Source of the DNA: Sphingobacterium corticibacter
GTDB taxonomy: Bacteria > Bacteroidota > Bacteroidia > Sphingobacteriales > Sphingobacteriaceae
NCBI RefSeq assembly: GCF_003076635.1
Contig: NZ_QDKG01000004.1
Span: 124,001 to 188,000, forward strand
DNA length: 64,000 nucleotides
Direction: 5' to 3'
The notes beneath the pieces are model-generated. The model saw only the letters and a program-made list of their open reading frames with translations. It had not been told where the DNA came from and did not search any database. This document shows, piece after piece, positions 1 to 9,534 of this stretch (positions within the stretch are counted from its first letter, which is position 1; every line of letters starts with the position of its first letter). The position numbers and the translations under genes are program-made.

Positions 1-1210
1 GTGTATCATTTCCAGCATTTACTAATGCCTCGTCGATCAATTCACCAATCTGAACAATTTCTTGCTCTTTGATACCGCGAGTTGTGATCGCTGCTGTTCC
101 AAAACGCACGCCTGAGGTAACGAATGGAGAACGCGTATCAAAAGGAACCATATTCTTATTGGTGGTGATACCCGCTTTGCCCAATACTGCTTCGGCTTCT
201 TTACCAGAGATATCTTTGTTACGAAGGTCCACCAACATCAAGTGATTGTCTGTACCGCCAGAAATGATGTGATAATCTTTCTCTACGAAGAATTTGGCCA
301 AGGCAGCGGCATTTTTCTTCACCTGCACGATATAATCCATGTATGAGTCGCTCAATGCTTCGCCGTAGGCAATTGCTTTAGCTGCGATCGTGTGCTCCAA
401 TGGACCACCTTGTGTACCTGGGAATACTGCAAGATCTAATAATTGTGTAATCGTACGAACATCGCCTTTAGGTCCTTTGATTCCCCAAGGATTTTCAAAA
501 TCTTGTCCAACCATGATCATACCGCCACGTGGCCCGCGCAATGTTTTGTGCGTTGTCGTGGTTACGATGTGACAGTGTGGAAGTGGATCGGTCAATAAAC
601 CGCGCGCGATCAATCCAGCTGGATGCGAGATGTCGGCTACCACTAAAGCGCCCACTTCATCCGCTACTTTGCGAATACGTGCATAATCCCAATCGCGTGA
701 GTACGAAGACGCACCACAGATAATTACTTTTGGTTTCTCGCGGCGCGCTGTTTCCTCCAATTGATCGTAATCGATCAACCCTGTTTCTTTTACGACACCA
801 TAGAAATGTGGCTCATACAATTTACCTGAAAAGTTTACTGGAGAACCATGTGTCAAGTGACCACCATGAGAAAGGTCAAAACCTAAGATCTTATCACCCG
901 GCTTAAGGATCGCTAAAAAGACAGCAGCATTTGCTTGCGCTCCAGAGTGAGGTTGAACGTTCACCCATTGTGCACCGAAAAGTTGCTTAGCACGATCAAT
1001 AGCGATATCTTCAATCTGGTCAACCACTTCACAGCCACCATAATAACGTTTTCCCGGTAAGCCTTCTGCGTATTTGTTCGTTAAAACGGAACCAGCAGCT
1101 TCCATCACCTGCTTGCTGACAAAGTTTTCTGAGGCAATTAATTCAATACCCTCCTCTTGACGTTTTAGCTCCTCCGCTATCAGATTAAATATAGCCTGAT
1201 CTCTTTCCAT
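1..1210 (-). CDS. glyA: Serine hydroxymethyltransferase, 3' end outside window
   Basis: PLP enzyme that interconverts serine plus tetrahydrofolate with glycine plus 5,10-methylene-THF; cytoplasmic, the main source of one-carbon units. I translated the minus strand from ATG at 1210: it opens [18 protein letters not shown] and stays open for 403 codons to the window edge. The family is usually about 420-425 residues, so only the C-terminal tail is missing. Visible motifs are the N-terminal [22 protein letters not shown], the substrate segment [11 protein letters not shown], and the PLP-lysine region [14 protein letters not shown]. It is divergent from the IscA-like gene at 1432 and separated from it by 221 bp. 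Confidence 0.96.
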   Translation of the reverse strand, partial: MERDQAIFNLIAEELKRQEEGIELIASENFVSKQVMEAAGSVLTNKYAEGLPGKRYYGGCEVVDQIEDIAIDRAKQLFGAQWVNVQPHSGAQANAAVFLAILKPGDKILGFDLSHGGHLTHGSPVNFSGKLYEPHFYGVVKETGLIDYDQLEETARREKPKVIICGASSYSRDWDYARIRKVADEVGALVVADISHPAGLIARGLLTDPLPHCHIVTTTTHKTLRGPRGGMIMVGQDFENPWGIKGPKGDVRTITQLLDLAVFPGTQGGPLEHTIAAKAIAYGEALSDSYMDYIVQVKKNAAALAKFFVEKDYHIISGGTDNHLMLVDLRNKDISGKEAEAVLGKAGITTNKNMVPFDTRSPFVTSGVRFGTAAITTRGIKEQEIVQIGELIDEALVNAGNDT

Positions 1211-1256
1211 ATTGTATGTAAATTTTAGTAGATTTTACTCTTTTAATAATTGTGAG

Positions 1257-1264
1257 CAAATATA
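1257..1264 (-). promoter_or_regulatory. Putative -7 element for glyA
   Basis: On the minus strand this reads TATATTTG, a full match to the Bacteroidota -7 consensus TAnnTTTG, about 46 nt upstream of the glyA ATG. No convincing -33 TTTG was seen at the expected distance. Confidence 0.5.
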
Positions 1265-1393
1265 CTTCTTATTTAAGAACTTATCTAAAATCTAGTGCTA
1301 TTTTAATGATCTAATCAATGCAGGCACGATATCTTTGAAATGTAGCCCTATTGTCAAAAACATAGCATCCAAAATATTGTATTAAAAAATGTG

Positions 1394-1401
1394 TATTTTT
1401 G
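1394..1401 (+). promoter_or_regulatory. Putative -7 element for the iscA-like gene
   Basis: TATTTTTG matches the Bacteroidota TAnnTTTG -7 consensus and lies 30 nt before the ATG at 1432. A TTG at 1377-1379 is somewhat too close to be an ideal -33 element. Confidence 0.45.
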
Positions 1402-1431
1402 TTAAGGATTAAAGATTAAAAGGTAAGGATT

Positions 1432-1785
1432 ATGAGTACAGAAAGTATAGTAGCTCCGGCACCTCTTACGTTGACGGAAGGAGCTATAAAAGAATTACGA
1501 AAACTGATCGATCAGCAAGAGATTAGTCCTGATTTTGGTTTGCGCGTAGGTGTAGAAGGCGGCGGATGCTCGGGCATGAGCTACCTTTTGGGCTTCGACC
1601 AAAAAAAGGAAGGCGATAGCGAATACAATATTGAAGGCATCCGTATTTTTATGAACAAAGGACATGGATTGTACCTTGCTGGTATGGAAGTAGACTTTAA
1701 GAACGGATTGGATGCCAGAGGATTCACTTTCAACAACCCGAATGCTTCGAGCACCTGTGGTTGCGGAAGTTCATTCTCCGCTTAG
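1432..1785 (+). CDS. IscA/HesB-family iron-sulfur carrier
   Basis: A-type iron-sulfur cluster carrier that accepts nascent Fe-S clusters from a scaffold and passes them to apo-proteins in the cytoplasm. The 117-residue protein has the three invariant cysteines of the family: Cys46 in GGGCSGMSY and Cys109/Cys111 in the C-terminal CGCGSSF motif. Length is normal (105-120). The ATG at 1432 follows an AAGGTAAGG purine-rich stretch that can serve as ribosome-binding site. It appears monocistronic, ending at a clear hairpin terminator. Whether it is IscA, ErpA or SufA cannot be decided from this window because no isc/suf genes are adjacent. Confidence 0.93.
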   Translation: MSTESIVAPAPLTLTEGAIKELRKLIDQQEISPDFGLRVGVEGGGCSGMSYLLGFDQKKEGDSEYNIEGIRIFMNKGHGLYLAGMEVDFKNGLDARGFTFNNPNASSTCGCGSSFSA

Positions 1786-1840
1786 TACTTTCTTAGCGCA
1801 TCCTATTTGATATACCACTCTTTGGAGTGAACTAGCAATT

Positions 1841-1886
1841 AAAGGCGTTTATTCTACCTGCTTAAGGGAAGAATAAATGCCTTTTT
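1841..1886 (+). terminator. Rho-independent terminator after iscA-like gene
   Basis: A 15-bp stem (1841-1855 with 1870-1884, one G-U pair) with a 14-nt loop and a T-run from 1882. The rest of the 1786-2100 gap holds only the ileS promoter region. Confidence 0.8.
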
Positions 1887-2064
1887 CAATCAGGGTATTT
1901 ATATAAAGCTCGTCTCAAATTCGTGCGTAATATTCAACATCTGTTCGAACAAGACGCTCCATGATATAAATTCTCTTTTTCTCTCTCAAAACAACGTTCG
2001 CATCCACTTAAAAATGATATTTCAACGATCTGGAATGCAGGTTCATCCTTTCGGCGAAAATATG

Positions 2065-2072
2065 TAAATTAG
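2065..2072 (+). promoter_or_regulatory. Possible -7 element for ileS
   Basis: TAAATTAG matches 7 of 8 positions of the TAnnTTTG -7 pattern, 28 nt upstream of the ileS ATG. No clear -33 element accompanies it. Confidence 0.35.
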
Positions 2073-2100
2073 CGACCTTTAAAAACTGATAATACAAGTC

Positions 2101-5100
2101 ATGTACAAAGAATATAAACAACTAAATCTACCCGAAATCGGTAAGGAAGTATTGAAGCGTTGGGAATCGGATAAAATCTTTGAAAAAAGTATTTCGAACC
2201 GCCCTGCCAGCAAGCCTTATACTTTCTACGAAGGTCCTCCATCGGCGAATGGGATGCCCGGCATCCACCACGTAATGGCGCGGGCGATTAAGGATATATT
2301 CTGCCGCTACAAGACATTAAAAGGTTTTCAGGTAAAGCGTAAAGGCGGATGGGATACGCATGGCCTACCGATCGAATTGGCGGTAGAAAAAACATTAGGC
2401 ATCACCAAAGAAGATATCGGCAAAAAAATCACCGTAGAAGCATATAACGAAGCTTGTCGCAACGAAGTGATGCGCTACACCGATGTGTGGAACGACCTAA
2501 CGATGAAGATGGGTTACTGGGTTGATTTGGAAAATCCGTACATCACTTACAAAAATAGCTACATCGAGACGCTGTGGTTTCTATTGCAGAAACTGTACAA
2601 AAAAGGATATTTATACAAAGGATATACGATCCAACCGTATTCGCCTGCGGCCGGTACAGGTTTGAGCTCCCACGAGCTTAATCAACCGGGCACATATCAG
2701 GATGTGAAAGACACCACCATTGTCGCTCAATTTAGACTAGACAAAGGACAGGTGCATCCGTTGATCGGCACTTTGGTAGAAACTCCCGAAGAAGATGTCG
2801 CTTTCATCGCTTGGACAACTACGCCATGGACTTTACCTTCCAACACAGCTTTGGTCGTTGGCAAAAACATTGACTACGTCAAAGTGCGCACTTTCAATCA
2901 ATATACCGGCGAGCCCGTATCTGTTGTGCTCGCACAAAACTTGATCAACAAGCATTTCAAAGCCGAAGGGAAAGATGCGTCGTTTCAAGATTATAAGTTA
3001 GGCGACAAAATCATTCCTTGGGAAATAGTAGCCAACTTCAAAGGCGAGGAACTGGTAGGATTACGTTATCATCAATTGATGCCGTACATCACTTCTGATG
3101 AGTTGATCGAAAAGGGTTTCCGTGTTATTCCGGGAGATTTCGTTACGACAGAAGATGGTACCGGTATCGTACACGCCTCACCTACTTACGGTGCAGACGA
3201 TTTTCGGGTAGCTAAAGAGCACGGCGTACCAGCCATCTTGGTAAAAGATGAAAACGGCAAAGACGTACCAACGGTAGATCGTACAGGTCGCTTTGTCAAA
3301 GAAATCACCGACTTCGGCGGTCGCTTCGTGAAAGAAGAATATTACAGCGCCGAGGAGCGTGCAGATAAAGATTTCCGCCCAACGGATGTACTTATAGCGA
3401 TCAAGCTGAAAGAAGAAAATAAAGCGTTTGACGTTAAGAAATACGAACACACTTATCCGCACTGTTGGCGCACCGACAAGCCGATTTTGTACTATCCGTT
3501 GGATAGTTGGTTCATCCGCACCACGGCCGTAAAAGATCGTTTGGTAGAACTAAATAAAACCATCAACTGGAAACCAGAATCAACCGGAACGGGTCGCTTT
3601 GGCAACTGGTTGGAAAATTTGGTGGATTGGAATCTATCGCGCTCGCGCTATTGGGGCACGCCGCTTCCGATCTGGCGTAGTGAAGATGAGAATGAAGAAA
3701 TCTGTATCGGTTCGATCGCAGAGCTAAAATCGCGTTTGGAAGATGCTGTACAATCGGCTGCACTTTCTGACGAGGAGAAAGCGGTGAACCAATCTTATTT
3801 GGATAAATTCGGCACAGAAGAGCTGGATCTGCACCGTCCTTACGTGGACGATATCGTATTGGTATCTGATGGCGGACAGAAATTGTTCCGCGAGCCAGAT
3901 CTGATCGACGTATGGTTTGACTCGGGTGCGATGCCATATGCCCAATGGGGATTGGATCAGGAGAAATTGGCTGCTGGCGAGGACATGCCATTCCGCCCAG
4001 ATTTCTTGAATGCTTTCCCAGCAGATTTCATCGCCGAAGGTGTGGATCAGACCCGCGGTTGGTTCTTTACGTTGCATGCGATCTCGACTATGGTCAAAGA
4101 TTCGGTCGCATTCAAAAATGTCATCTCCAATGGTCTGGTATTGGACAAAAATGGCAACAAAATGTCCAAACGATTGGGCAACGCCGTCGATCCATTCAGC
4201 ACTTTAGAAAAATACAGCGCTGATGCCACGCGTTGGTACATGATTAGCAATGCATCACCTTGGGAAAACCTTAAATTCAATGAAGAAGGTTTGGATGAGG
4301 TACGCCGTAAGTTCTTCGGAACGATCTACAATACCTATGCATTCTTTGCATTATATGCGAACATAGACAAATTCTCGTACAGCGAGCCAGATATCGCTTT
4401 AGCCGAACGTCCGGAGATTGATCGTTGGGTATTATCGTTACTAAATAGCTTGACGCAAGAAGTGGATACATACTACAACGAATACGAGCCAACCAAAGCT
4501 GCGAGGGCAATTCAAACCTTTGTGGATGAAAATCTAAGCAACTGGTACGTGCGTTTGTGCCGTCGTCGTTTCTGGAAAGGAGATTACAGTGCAGATAAGA
4601 TCTCGGCCTACCAAACATTGTACACTTGTTTGGACACGTTGTCTAAATTGATCGCTCCAATTGCACCATTCTTCGCGGATAACTTATATCTGGATCTGAA
4701 CAATGCTACGAAAAAGGAATCATTTGAATCTGTGCATTTGGCTGATTTCCCTACCTTCAGCACCGAGGTGATTGATACCGACTTAGAAGAGCGTATGCGT
4801 TTGGCACAAGACATTTCGTCACTGACATTGTCATTGCGTAAGAAGACGAGCATCAATGTGCGTCAGCCTTTAGAAAAGATTTTGCTACCGGTATTGGACA
4901 GTGCTTTCCAAGCGAAAGTGGAGAAAGTACAGGAATTAATCTTGTCGGAGACAAATATCAAGCAAATAAATTTCATCACAGACACCACCGGTATTATCAA
5001 GAAAAAAATTAAACCAAATTTTAAAGCCCTTGGCGCTAAGGTAGGCAAGGATATGAAGCCTGTGGCTGCAGCAATTCAAGCTTTCAGCGCGGCCGACATT

Positions 5101-5511
5101 CAGGAGCTGGAAACCAACAATCAGCTGGCTTTGAATGACCTACCATACACCATTACGTTGGAAGATGTAGAAATTATTGCGGAGGACGTGGAAGGCTGGC
5201 AAGTGGCTAACTTAGGCAGATTGACCGTCGCATTGGATGTGCATATTTCGCCAGAATTGCGCAAAGAGGGTCTTGCTCGCGAATTAATCAATCGAATTCA
5301 AAATATTCGCAAGGATAAGGGATTTGCAGTCACAGACCGTATCCAAGTGACTATCAGCGACAATACGGAAATCCGCGAAGCGGTTACCGATAATTTGTCG
5401 TATATTTGCACCGAGATTTTAGCTGACGCCCTCAACTTTGGCAGTATTTCTGTAGGAGACAGCGTTGAGATAGACGAAAAGAATTTATTGCTATTGGTTG
5501 AAAAAAATTAA
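2101..5511 (+). CDS. ileS: Isoleucyl-tRNA synthetase
   Basis: Class I aminoacyl-tRNA synthetase that charges tRNA-Ile and edits misactivated valine. The 1136-residue length is typical of the long IleS form found in Bacteroidota. Visible elements: the HIGH-type motif GIHH at residues 54-57 after GPPSANGMP, the CP1 editing domain with AWTTTPWTLPSNTA, the KMSKR loop at residues 687-691, and a long C-terminal anticodon-binding domain. A TraR/DksA gene starts 3 nt after the stop, so the two are almost certainly co-transcribed. Confidence 0.98.
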   Translation: MYKEYKQLNLPEIGKEVLKRWESDKIFEKSISNRPASKPYTFYEGPPSANGMPGIHHVMARAIKDIFCRYKTLKGFQVKRKGGWDTHGLPIELAVEKTLGITKEDIGKKITVEAYNEACRNEVMRYTDVWNDLTMKMGYWVDLENPYITYKNSYIETLWFLLQKLYKKGYLYKGYTIQPYSPAAGTGLSSHELNQPGTYQDVKDTTIVAQFRLDKGQVHPLIGTLVETPEEDVAFIAWTTTPWTLPSNTALVVGKNIDYVKVRTFNQYTGEPVSVVLAQNLINKHFKAEGKDASFQDYKLGDKIIPWEIVANFKGEELVGLRYHQLMPYITSDELIEKGFRVIPGDFVTTEDGTGIVHASPTYGADDFRVAKEHGVPAILVKDENGKDVPTVDRTGRFVKEITDFGGRFVKEEYYSAEERADKDFRPTDVLIAIKLKEENKAFDVKKYEHTYPHCWRTDKPILYYPLDSWFIRTTAVKDRLVELNKTINWKPESTGTGRFGNWLENLVDWNLSRSRYWGTPLPIWRSEDENEEICIGSIAELKSRLEDAVQSAALSDEEKAVNQSYLDKFGTEELDLHRPYVDDIVLVSDGGQKLFREPDLIDVWFDSGAMPYAQWGLDQEKLAAGEDMPFRPDFLNAFPADFIAEGVDQTRGWFFTLHAISTMVKDSVAFKNVISNGLVLDKNGNKMSKRLGNAVDPFSTLEKYSADATRWYMISNASPWENLKFNEEGLDEVRRKFFGTIYNTYAFFALYANIDKFSYSEPDIALAERPEIDRWVLSLLNSLTQEVDTYYNEYEPTKAARAIQTFVDENLSNWYVRLCRRRFWKGDYSADKISAYQTLYTCLDTLSKLIAPIAPFFADNLYLDLNNATKKESFESVHLADFPTFSTEVIDTDLEERMRLAQDISSLTLSLRKKTSINVRQPLEKILLPVLDSAFQAKVEKVQELILSETNIKQINFITDTTGIIKKKIKPNFKALGAKVGKDMKPVAAAIQAFSAADIQELETNNQLALNDLPYTITLEDVEIIAEDVEGWQVANLGRLTVALDVHISPELRKEGLARELINRIQNIRKDKGFAVTDRIQVTISDNTEIREAVTDNLSYICTEILADALNFGSISVGDSVEIDEKNLLLLVEKN

Positions 5512-5514
5512 ATT

Positions 5515-5898
5515 ATGGAAAAATTTGAAAAAACACGTTATGGCGACGCGGAACTTCAAGAGTTTAAAGCAATTATTCTTGAAAAACTTCGCGTAGCTAA
5601 AGAGGAGCTTTCCTCATTGACCAAATCGTTAAGCAATAGCAATGCGAATGGTACGGACGATACCGCCGGTACGTACAAAACCTTAGAAGATGGATCTGCC
5701 ACATTAGAGAAAGAGCAAATCAATCAGTTGGCTGCCCGTCAAAAGAAATTTATTGACAACTTAGAAGCTGCCTTAGTGCGTATCGAGAATAAAACTTATG
5801 GTGTATGCCGTGAGACTGGCAAGCTGATCCAAAAGGAACGTTTGAAGGCAGTGCCACATACGACATTGAGTATCGAAGCAAAAAACAAGCAATACTAG
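5515..5898 (+). CDS. TraR/DksA-family protein with degenerate zinc finger
   Basis: Small RNA-polymerase-associated regulator family; DksA-type proteins enter the RNAP secondary channel and modulate initiation, often with ppGpp. The 127 residues give a charged helical N-terminal half (a coiled-coil hairpin in DksA) and a C-terminal segment around YGVCRETGKLIQKERL that aligns with the DksA zinc-finger region. Only one cysteine remains of the usual four, so zinc binding is unlikely. This single-Cys form is, to my knowledge, common in Bacteroidota. It sits 3 nt behind ileS and before a long hairpin. The regulatory role is inferred from family membership. Confidence 0.85.
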   Translation: MEKFEKTRYGDAELQEFKAIILEKLRVAKEELSSLTKSLSNSNANGTDDTAGTYKTLEDGSATLEKEQINQLAARQKKFIDNLEAALVRIENKTYGVCRETGKLIQKERLKAVPHTTLSIEAKNKQY

Positions 5899-5919
5899 AC
5901 ATTAATTTTACAATTTAAG

Positions 5920-5985
5920 ACTGTCCAAATAGCCGGAGGGTACTTTATTATCAAAGTAGACTCCTATATTTGGACAGTTTTACTG
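5920..5985 (+). terminator. Long hairpin terminator between the dksA-like gene and lspA
   Basis: Perfect 12-bp outer arms (5920-5931 with 5967-5978) enclose further pairing (TACTTT with AAAGTA; GGAG with CTCC), followed by TTTTA. It probably ends or attenuates the ileS operon ahead of lspA. Confidence 0.75.
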
Positions 5986-5999
5986 TTTTGTACATATAC

Positions 6000-6656
6000 A
6001 TGAAAGCCTACTCGCGTCCGTTACTATTAATCTTTGGGGTATTATTGATCGACCAACTTTCCAAATTTTGGGTGAAGTTGAGTATGACTATCGGACAGGA
6101 TATCCCTGTGCTAGGTGATAAGTTTCTCATCCACTTCATCGAAAACAATGGCATGGCTTGGGGAATGGAGTTTGGTGGCGACTATGGCAAGCTTTTACTT
6201 ACCTTATTTCGTATTGCAGCGATCTGCGGTATCGGCTATGGTCTGCACCACATGATCAAAAACAACTACCACAAAGGATTTATCCTGAATGTTGCTTTGA
6301 TCATGGCAGGCGCTATGGGCAACATTATTGATAGTGTTTTCTATGGCCGTATTTTTAGTGAAAGCACCTTTTACGAGAAAGCGGAACTATTCCCTGCGGG
6401 CGGCGGTTACGCTTCGTGGTTTCATGGCAAAGTGGTAGACATGTTGTACTTTCCACTTTTTGAGGGCACGTTCCCGACTTGGTTTCCAGTATGGGGCGGT
6501 GAGAATTTCCTCTTCTTTAGCCCTGTATTTAATATCGCCGATTCGGCGATATCGGTTGGCGTTTTCCTGATCTTGATCTTTCAAAAAAGATATTTCAAAG
6601 AGGAAGATGACCAAAAAGAACAGAAGAAAACCATAACTGCCGAAAACTCCATCTAA
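6000..6656 (+). CDS. lspA: Lipoprotein signal peptidase (signal peptidase II)
   Basis: Inner-membrane aspartyl protease that removes signal peptides from lipidated prolipoproteins, cutting before the diacylglyceryl cysteine. The 218-residue protein has an N-terminal helix ending LLIDQLSKFWVK and the two catalytic-Asp motifs GNIIDSVFYGR and FNIADSAIS. It is longer than the roughly 160 residues of proteobacterial LspA because of an insertion between the motifs, as is usual in this phylum. An in-frame TTG lies upstream at 5970, but it is inside the arm of the preceding hairpin, so I take the ATG at 6000. It leads a run of closely spaced genes. Confidence 0.95.
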   Translation: MKAYSRPLLLIFGVLLIDQLSKFWVKLSMTIGQDIPVLGDKFLIHFIENNGMAWGMEFGGDYGKLLLTLFRIAAICGIGYGLHHMIKNNYHKGFILNVALIMAGAMGNIIDSVFYGRIFSESTFYEKAELFPAGGGYASWFHGKVVDMLYFPLFEGTFPTWFPVWGGENFLFFSPVFNIADSAISVGVFLILIFQKRYFKEEDDQKEQKKTITAENSI

Positions 6657-6673
6657 TACCTAAAGAATATCCT

Positions 6674-7621
6674 ATGTCTTTTTCTCGCTACGCTTTCTGG
6701 ATGATGGCACTCTTCGTACTGTTGGGCACACCTGCTGTACTAGCCCAATCGAGCAAAGCGATCTTGAAACAACACATTTATTATCTGGCTTCGGACGAAA
6801 TGAAAGGTCGCGAAACAGGTAGTACACAAGTAGAACAAGCAGCGCAGTATATCGAAGCGGCATTCAAAAATTACGGTTTACAACCGAAAGGCACTGATGG
6901 TTACCGCCAAGATTTCACGGCAAAAATTACGCGTGTACCCGTGACAGATTCATTACGCGCAGCAGCGAATATTATTGGTTTTCTGGATAATGGTGCTGCG
7001 AAGACGATCGTGATCGGAGCACATTATGACCATTTGGGTCACGGCACAATCGGTGGTTCGCGCGACACGTTGCATATTGGCGAGATCCATAATGGCGCAG
7101 ACGACAACGCATCCGGCGTAGCCGGGTTGCTAGAGCTGGCGCGTCACTATAGCCAGAACGAAGTGAAAGAATCCTTCAACCTGCTTTTCATTGCCTTTGG
7201 CGCTGAAGAACTGGGCTTGTTAGGTTCCAAGCATTTCACACAAAACCCTACCATTCCGTTGAATCAAATTCATTGGATGCTCAATATGGATATGATTGGC
7301 CGCTATCAGCCTGAAAATGGCTTGGCCATTATTGGCCATGGCACTAGCCCAGCATTCGTCGAGATCTTTGACGGCGTTACCAGCGACATCAAATTTTACA
7401 CGAGCAAAGATGGCAACGGCGGATCAGATCAAACATCGTTTTACAAAAAAGATATTCCGGTGTTGTTCTTCCATACCGGCGGACACCCTGACTATCATAT
7501 GGCCAGCGATGATGCCGATAAAATTGACTATAAAGCATTGCAATCCATCGTTGATCTGGAAATAAAAATCATCGACAAATCAATGCTTGTGGCAAAAATG
7601 CCATTTCAGTGGACCAACTAA
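6674..7621 (+). CDS. Secreted M28-family zinc aminopeptidase
   Basis: Exported metallopeptidase of the M28 family (aminopeptidase/glutaminyl-cyclase fold), likely trimming N-terminal residues from peptides in the periplasm. The 315 residues begin with a signal peptide ending at about VLAQSS. The zinc and catalytic motifs are all present: GAHYDHLG (His, Asp), NGADDNASG (bridging Asp), FGAEELGLLGS (catalytic and ligand Glu), NMDMIGR (Asp) and a late DYHMASDD (His). It starts 17 nt after lspA and is followed 12 nt later by an RmlD-like gene. Substrate specificity cannot be read from the sequence. Confidence 0.9.
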   Translation: MSFSRYAFWMMALFVLLGTPAVLAQSSKAILKQHIYYLASDEMKGRETGSTQVEQAAQYIEAAFKNYGLQPKGTDGYRQDFTAKITRVPVTDSLRAAANIIGFLDNGAAKTIVIGAHYDHLGHGTIGGSRDTLHIGEIHNGADDNASGVAGLLELARHYSQNEVKESFNLLFIAFGAEELGLLGSKHFTQNPTIPLNQIHWMLNMDMIGRYQPENGLAIIGHGTSPAFVEIFDGVTSDIKFYTSKDGNGGSDQTSFYKKDIPVLFFHTGGHPDYHMASDDADKIDYKALQSIVDLEIKIIDKSMLVAKMPFQWTN

Positions 7622-7633
7622 TCTACATTCGCT

Positions 7634-8539
7634 ATGCGCGTACTCATTACCGGTTCTAATGGATTTCTCGGACAAAAGTTAGTCAAGCGATTAGCAGCCG
7701 AATCAGGCTACAGTCTATTGTGCACTTCCGGTTCAGCAGATCGTATTAGTCAAGATACTCCACACGATTTCTTACAGGTAGATTTTAGCGATCCTAAACC
7801 ATTATTGGAGGCCATAGCCAGTTTCCGACCGACTCATATTATCCATACGGCCGCAATCAGCAGTGTGGATGTCTGCGAAAAAGATCCTAGGCAATGTCAA
7901 ACGGTGAATGTAGATATCGTGCGCGAGTTGGCCGCTGTGGCACACAAGCAAGATATTCACCTTACCTTTCTCTCGACTGACTTCGTGTTCGACGGACAGA
8001 ACGGACCTTACACGGAAACCGATACTACATCTGCCTGCAATGCCTATGGACAAAGTAAAGTTGATGCGGAAAAGGTCTTACACGATTCGGGTTGCCGACA
8101 TGCGATTCTTCGAACCATCTTAGTGTATGGCACACCCAATAAAGGCAGCACTGCACGTAATCTGGTGATTTGGGCAAAAGAAGCCTTATCTAAGCAGGAA
8201 GCTATTCGGGTGGTATCCGATCAATGGCGCATGCCCACTTGGGTAGAAGATTTAGTCGAAGCCTGCCATCTGGCGGCAAAGAAACAGGCGAATGGTATTT
8301 ACCATATCAGTGGTGACGAGATGTTTTCTGTGGAAGAAATCGTACGCGAAGTAGCCGATTATTGGAAGTTGGATCCGTCGCTGATCACACCGATCACAGC
8401 GCAGGAAATTGGTCAAGACAAAAATCGACCTCGAAAAACAGGTTTTATCTTAGATAAAGCCAAACGTGAACTTGGCTATACGCCTACCCTATTTCGTACA
8501 TCCTTGGAGCGGATCGAGGAAGAATTAAACAGTATTTAA
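7634..8539 (+). CDS. RmlD-like NAD(P)-dependent sugar-nucleotide reductase (SDR)
   Basis: Extended short-chain dehydrogenase/reductase resembling dTDP-4-dehydrorhamnose reductase. The 301 residues start with the Rossmann motif GSNGFLG (residues 7-13), then carry STDFVFDG and the catalytic YGQSK (YxxxK). The C-terminal part, including KTGFILDKAKRELGY, is like RmlD substrate-binding domains. No other dTDP-rhamnose genes are nearby, so a role in rhamnose synthesis is not supported by context and the substrate is open. It is packed between the M28 peptidase and the thioesterase genes. Confidence 0.85.
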   Translation: MRVLITGSNGFLGQKLVKRLAAESGYSLLCTSGSADRISQDTPHDFLQVDFSDPKPLLEAIASFRPTHIIHTAAISSVDVCEKDPRQCQTVNVDIVRELAAVAHKQDIHLTFLSTDFVFDGQNGPYTETDTTSACNAYGQSKVDAEKVLHDSGCRHAILRTILVYGTPNKGSTARNLVIWAKEALSKQEAIRVVSDQWRMPTWVEDLVEACHLAAKKQANGIYHISGDEMFSVEEIVREVADYWKLDPSLITPITAQEIGQDKNRPRKTGFILDKAKRELGYTPTLFRTSLERIEEELNSI

Positions 8540-8545
8540 CGAATA

Positions 8546-9082
8546 ATGACCATGCAACAAGCAAAAACAGCCAATCACTCCTATACGGAGATGAACGAAT
8601 TGGTACTCCCGAATGATACCAACACCTTTGGCAACCTGATGGGTGGAAAATTATTGTACTGGATGGATATCTGCTCGGCAATGGCCGCACAGAAACACTG
8701 CAACAATGTGGTCGTTACGGCATCGGTAGACAATGTTTCTTTCAGAAGATCGGTCAAGCTAGGTGAAGTCGTGACCATTAAAGCACAAGTTACCCGTGCA
8801 TTTAATAGTTCTTTGGAAGTGCGTATGGAAGTTTTTGCACAAAATCTCCCGAAAGGTACAATGGAAAAATCCAATGAGGCGTATTATACTTTCGTAGCAT
8901 TGGATGAAGATGGTAAGCCAAAAGCAGTGCCGATGCTTATTCCTGAAACCGAAGGCGAAAAAGCATTATATACCTCCGCATTGCAAAGAAGGGAACTGCG
9001 TTTGATCTTATCAGGAAAACTAAAACCAGAGAACGCAGAAGTATTGCAAGATCTGATCAAGTTATTTCAAAAAGGAGAATAG
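8546..9082 (+). CDS. Hotdog-fold acyl-CoA thioesterase
   Basis: Hydrolyses acyl-CoA to free fatty acid and CoA; cytoplasmic, family of YciA/BACH. The 178 residues contain the typical N-terminal segment LVLPNDTNTFGNLMGGKLLYWMD, where N and G residues shape the active site, followed by VVTASVDNVSFRRSVKLGE. The ATG at 8546 is followed by a second in-frame ATG two codons later; either could be used. It is the last gene of the lspA cluster and meets the EVE gene tail to tail through a shared hairpin. Confidence 0.92.
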   Translation: MTMQQAKTANHSYTEMNELVLPNDTNTFGNLMGGKLLYWMDICSAMAAQKHCNNVVVTASVDNVSFRRSVKLGEVVTIKAQVTRAFNSSLEVRMEVFAQNLPKGTMEKSNEAYYTFVALDEDGKPKAVPMLIPETEGEKALYTSALQRRELRLILSGKLKPENAEVLQDLIKLFQKGE

Positions 9083-9099
9083 CTAACGCTTAGCTATTC
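9077..9099. terminator. Bidirectional hairpin between convergent genes
   Basis: Perfect 10-bp stem (9077-9086 with 9090-9099, loop CGC). It contains the stop codons of both the thioesterase and EVE genes and probably serves both. Confidence 0.65.
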
Positions 9100-9497
9100 C
9101 CCATTTCCACAATACGGTCAAATTCTGCTTGCTTTAGCGGCATCACCGACAAGCGGCCTTGCCTTACCAAAGCCACATCTTCCAACATTTTATCTGCTTT
9201 GATCGCTTCTAGCGTGACTGGCCGTTCAAAAGATTGTACAGGTGCCAAATCTACGACCACCCATTTCTCATCATCCGTCGTAGGATCTTGATAGAACTCT
9301 TTCACGACCTTGGCCATACCGACTACTTCCTTGCCTTCATTGCTATGATAGAAAAGCACTAGATCGCCTTTCTTCATGGCTTTCATGTTATTGCGCGCTT
9401 GATAATTGCGCACACCATCCCAAAAAGTTTGACCGTCTTCATTAAACTGATCCCAACTGTATTTGAAAGGTTCGGACTTCACTAAAAAGTAATTCAT
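9090..9497 (-). CDS. EVE-domain protein
   Basis: EVE domains belong to the PUA superfamily and bind modified bases in RNA or DNA. The 135-residue protein is essentially one domain: MNYFLVKSEP at the start, the aromatic-cage region around FWDGVRNYQARNNM, GDLVLFYHS, and the final RLSVMPLKQAEFDRI. I use the ATG at 9497 rather than the TTG two codons earlier because homologues begin with MNYFLVKSEP. Target and cellular role are unknown. Confidence 0.92.
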   Translation of the reverse strand: MNYFLVKSEPFKYSWDQFNEDGQTFWDGVRNYQARNNMKAMKKGDLVLFYHSNEGKEVVGMAKVVKEFYQDPTTDDEKWVVVDLAPVQSFERPVTLEAIKADKMLEDVALVRQGRLSVMPLKQAEFDRIVEMGNS

Positions 9498-9534
9498 ATG
9501 CAAGGAATGATTTAATCGTTTAAAAGTGGATGGC

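Noticed and set aside
3563..4077. Long antisense frames within ileS
   Set aside because: Shadow frames of a highly conserved gene; no family features and no spacing logic.
5970..5999. TTG start for lspA ten codons upstream
   Set aside because: It lies inside the arm of the terminator hairpin; the ATG at 6000 gives the normal LspA N-terminus.
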